This document shows positions 63,620-64,000 of a stretch of 64,000 nucleotides of DNA, in pieces (position 1 is the first letter of the stretch; every line of letters begins with the position of its first letter). The DNA is taken from contig DLGJ01000005.1 of assembly GCA_002482645.1 (NCBI GenBank), positions 208,730-272,729 on the forward strand, written 5' to 3'. A program made the translations under genes and the position numbers. This stretch comes from Hyphomicrobiaceae bacterium UBA7697 (lineage in GTDB: Bacteria; Pseudomonadota; Alphaproteobacteria; Rhizobiales; Methyloligellaceae). Below the pieces are notes generated by a model. That model searched no databases. It was not told the origin of the DNA and saw nothing but the letters and a program-made list of their open reading frames with translations.

Positions 63620-64000
63620 CTAATCCTCTTTGTCGACGAGACGGACCAGCACGTCGACCCGCGAAATGGCCTTGCCGTCGGGCGCCTCGGGCAAACCCTC
63701 GATTCGGATCGCGCTGGTATGGATATCCAAGAGGTTTCCGGATTGCTCGCAGAAGAAGTGGAAATGGTTGGACGTATTGGTGTCGAAATAGGTCTTCACA
63801 CCCTCGACCGCCACCGCGCGCAGCAGCCCGGCCTCGGTGAACTGGTGGAGCGTGTTGTAGACCGTCGCCAGCGAAACCGGGACCTTCGACGCGACGGCCT
63901 CCTCATGCAGGCGCTCGGCCGTGACATGGCGGTCGCCTTCGGCGAACAGAAGCCGTGCGAGCGCGACACGCTGGCGCGTCGGCCGGAGCCCCGCGTCGCG
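63620..64000 (-). CDS. irr: Iron response regulator Irr (Fur family), N-terminus beyond the window
   Basis: 126 codons of a Fur-family protein, missing its start. The winged helix reads RPTRQRVALARLLFAEGDRH and SLATVYNTLHQFTEAGLLR. The dimerisation/metal domain reads TYFDTNTSNHFHFFCEQSG. Irr is recognised by FDTNTSNH and by the HxH that binds heme or metal; here it is HFH, where Bradyrhizobium has HHH. Irr represses heme synthesis and other iron-linked genes in Rhizobiales when iron is low, and is degraded when heme is plentiful. Confidence 0.9.
   Translation of the reverse strand, partial: RDAGLRPTRQRVALARLLFAEGDRHVTAERLHEEAVASKVPVSLATVYNTLHQFTEAGLLRAVAVEGVKTYFDTNTSNHFHFFCEQSGNLLDIHTSAIRIEGLPEAPDGKAISRVDVLVRLVDKED

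Overview
The window is a stretch of alphaproteobacterial chromosome with high G+C and dense coding. I infer the order Hyphomicrobiales (Rhizobiales), probably a methylotroph of the Hyphomicrobium/Methyloceanibacter kind. The evidence is the conserved block chvI-chvG-hprK-EIIA-ptsH next to ahcY and a PEP carboxykinase, regB/regA with a Sco protein, mmcB, an Irr-type Fur protein at the right edge, a 401-residue NAD-dependent formate dehydrogenase, a PPi-dependent phosphofructokinase and a glyoxylate/hydroxypyruvate reductase-like enzyme. The genus is an inference; no rRNA is present to settle it.

Layout. 1-7 kb: ahcY end, regulatory PTS (HPr, EIIA, HPr kinase), ChvG/ChvI two-component system, a HugZ-like protein and a GTP-type PEP carboxykinase. 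7-17 kb: a gamma-glutamyltransferase-like enzyme, a glutamine amidotransferase, two membrane transporters, DNA polymerase I and an NDH-2 NADH dehydrogenase carrying a C-terminal cyclic-nucleotide-binding-like domain. 17-20 kb: tRNA-Arg(CCG), sulfide dehydrogenase fccAB and NAD-formate dehydrogenase. 20.5-24.7 kb: a leftward row of CBS protein, DUF2189 membrane protein, DGPF/YCII protein, encapsulin shell and its DyP peroxidase cargo. 24.9-35.3 kb: nucleoside transporter, small secreted protein, serine hydrolase, Bcp peroxiredoxin, acetyltransferase, secreted PHA depolymerase, spermidine synthesis (speD-speE), PPi-PFK and ergothioneine synthesis (egtB-egtD). 35.4-42.9 kb: mmcB, redox regulators RegA and RegB, an ABC-2 exporter, Sco, intracellular PHA depolymerase and a zinc protease-like protein. 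42.9-53.3 kb: the replication region (PBP1A, gyrB, recF, dnaN, dnaA, a rhodanese, a candidate oriC and rpsT). 53.5-64 kb: crotonase, mutM, ubiE-ubiB-coaBC-dut, moeB-like, an FAD hydroxylase, a hydroxyacid dehydrogenase, an SH3 protein and the 3' part of irr.

Functionally the window joins C1 and reduced-sulfur energy metabolism (formate, sulfide, quinone-linked NADH oxidation), carbon storage (two PHA depolymerases), control of the PEP/pyruvate node (PTS, PEPCK, PPi-PFK), redox sensing (RegBA, ChvGI) and defence against oxidants (encapsulin-DyP, Bcp, ergothioneine), around what is probably the chromosome origin.

The points most worth a second look are: a Pol I that has lost all four 3'-5' exonuclease carboxylates in my alignment; the NDH-2/cNMP-domain fusion; a GTP-type PEPCK in the genomic slot usually held by ATP-type pckA; a Cys/His-rich loop in RegB; a 17-bp PhaR-like box shared by the phaZ and mutM/ubiE promoter regions; the two-gene encapsulin-DyP operon; and a Ggt homologue without a signal peptide or the usual substrate-binding Arg.
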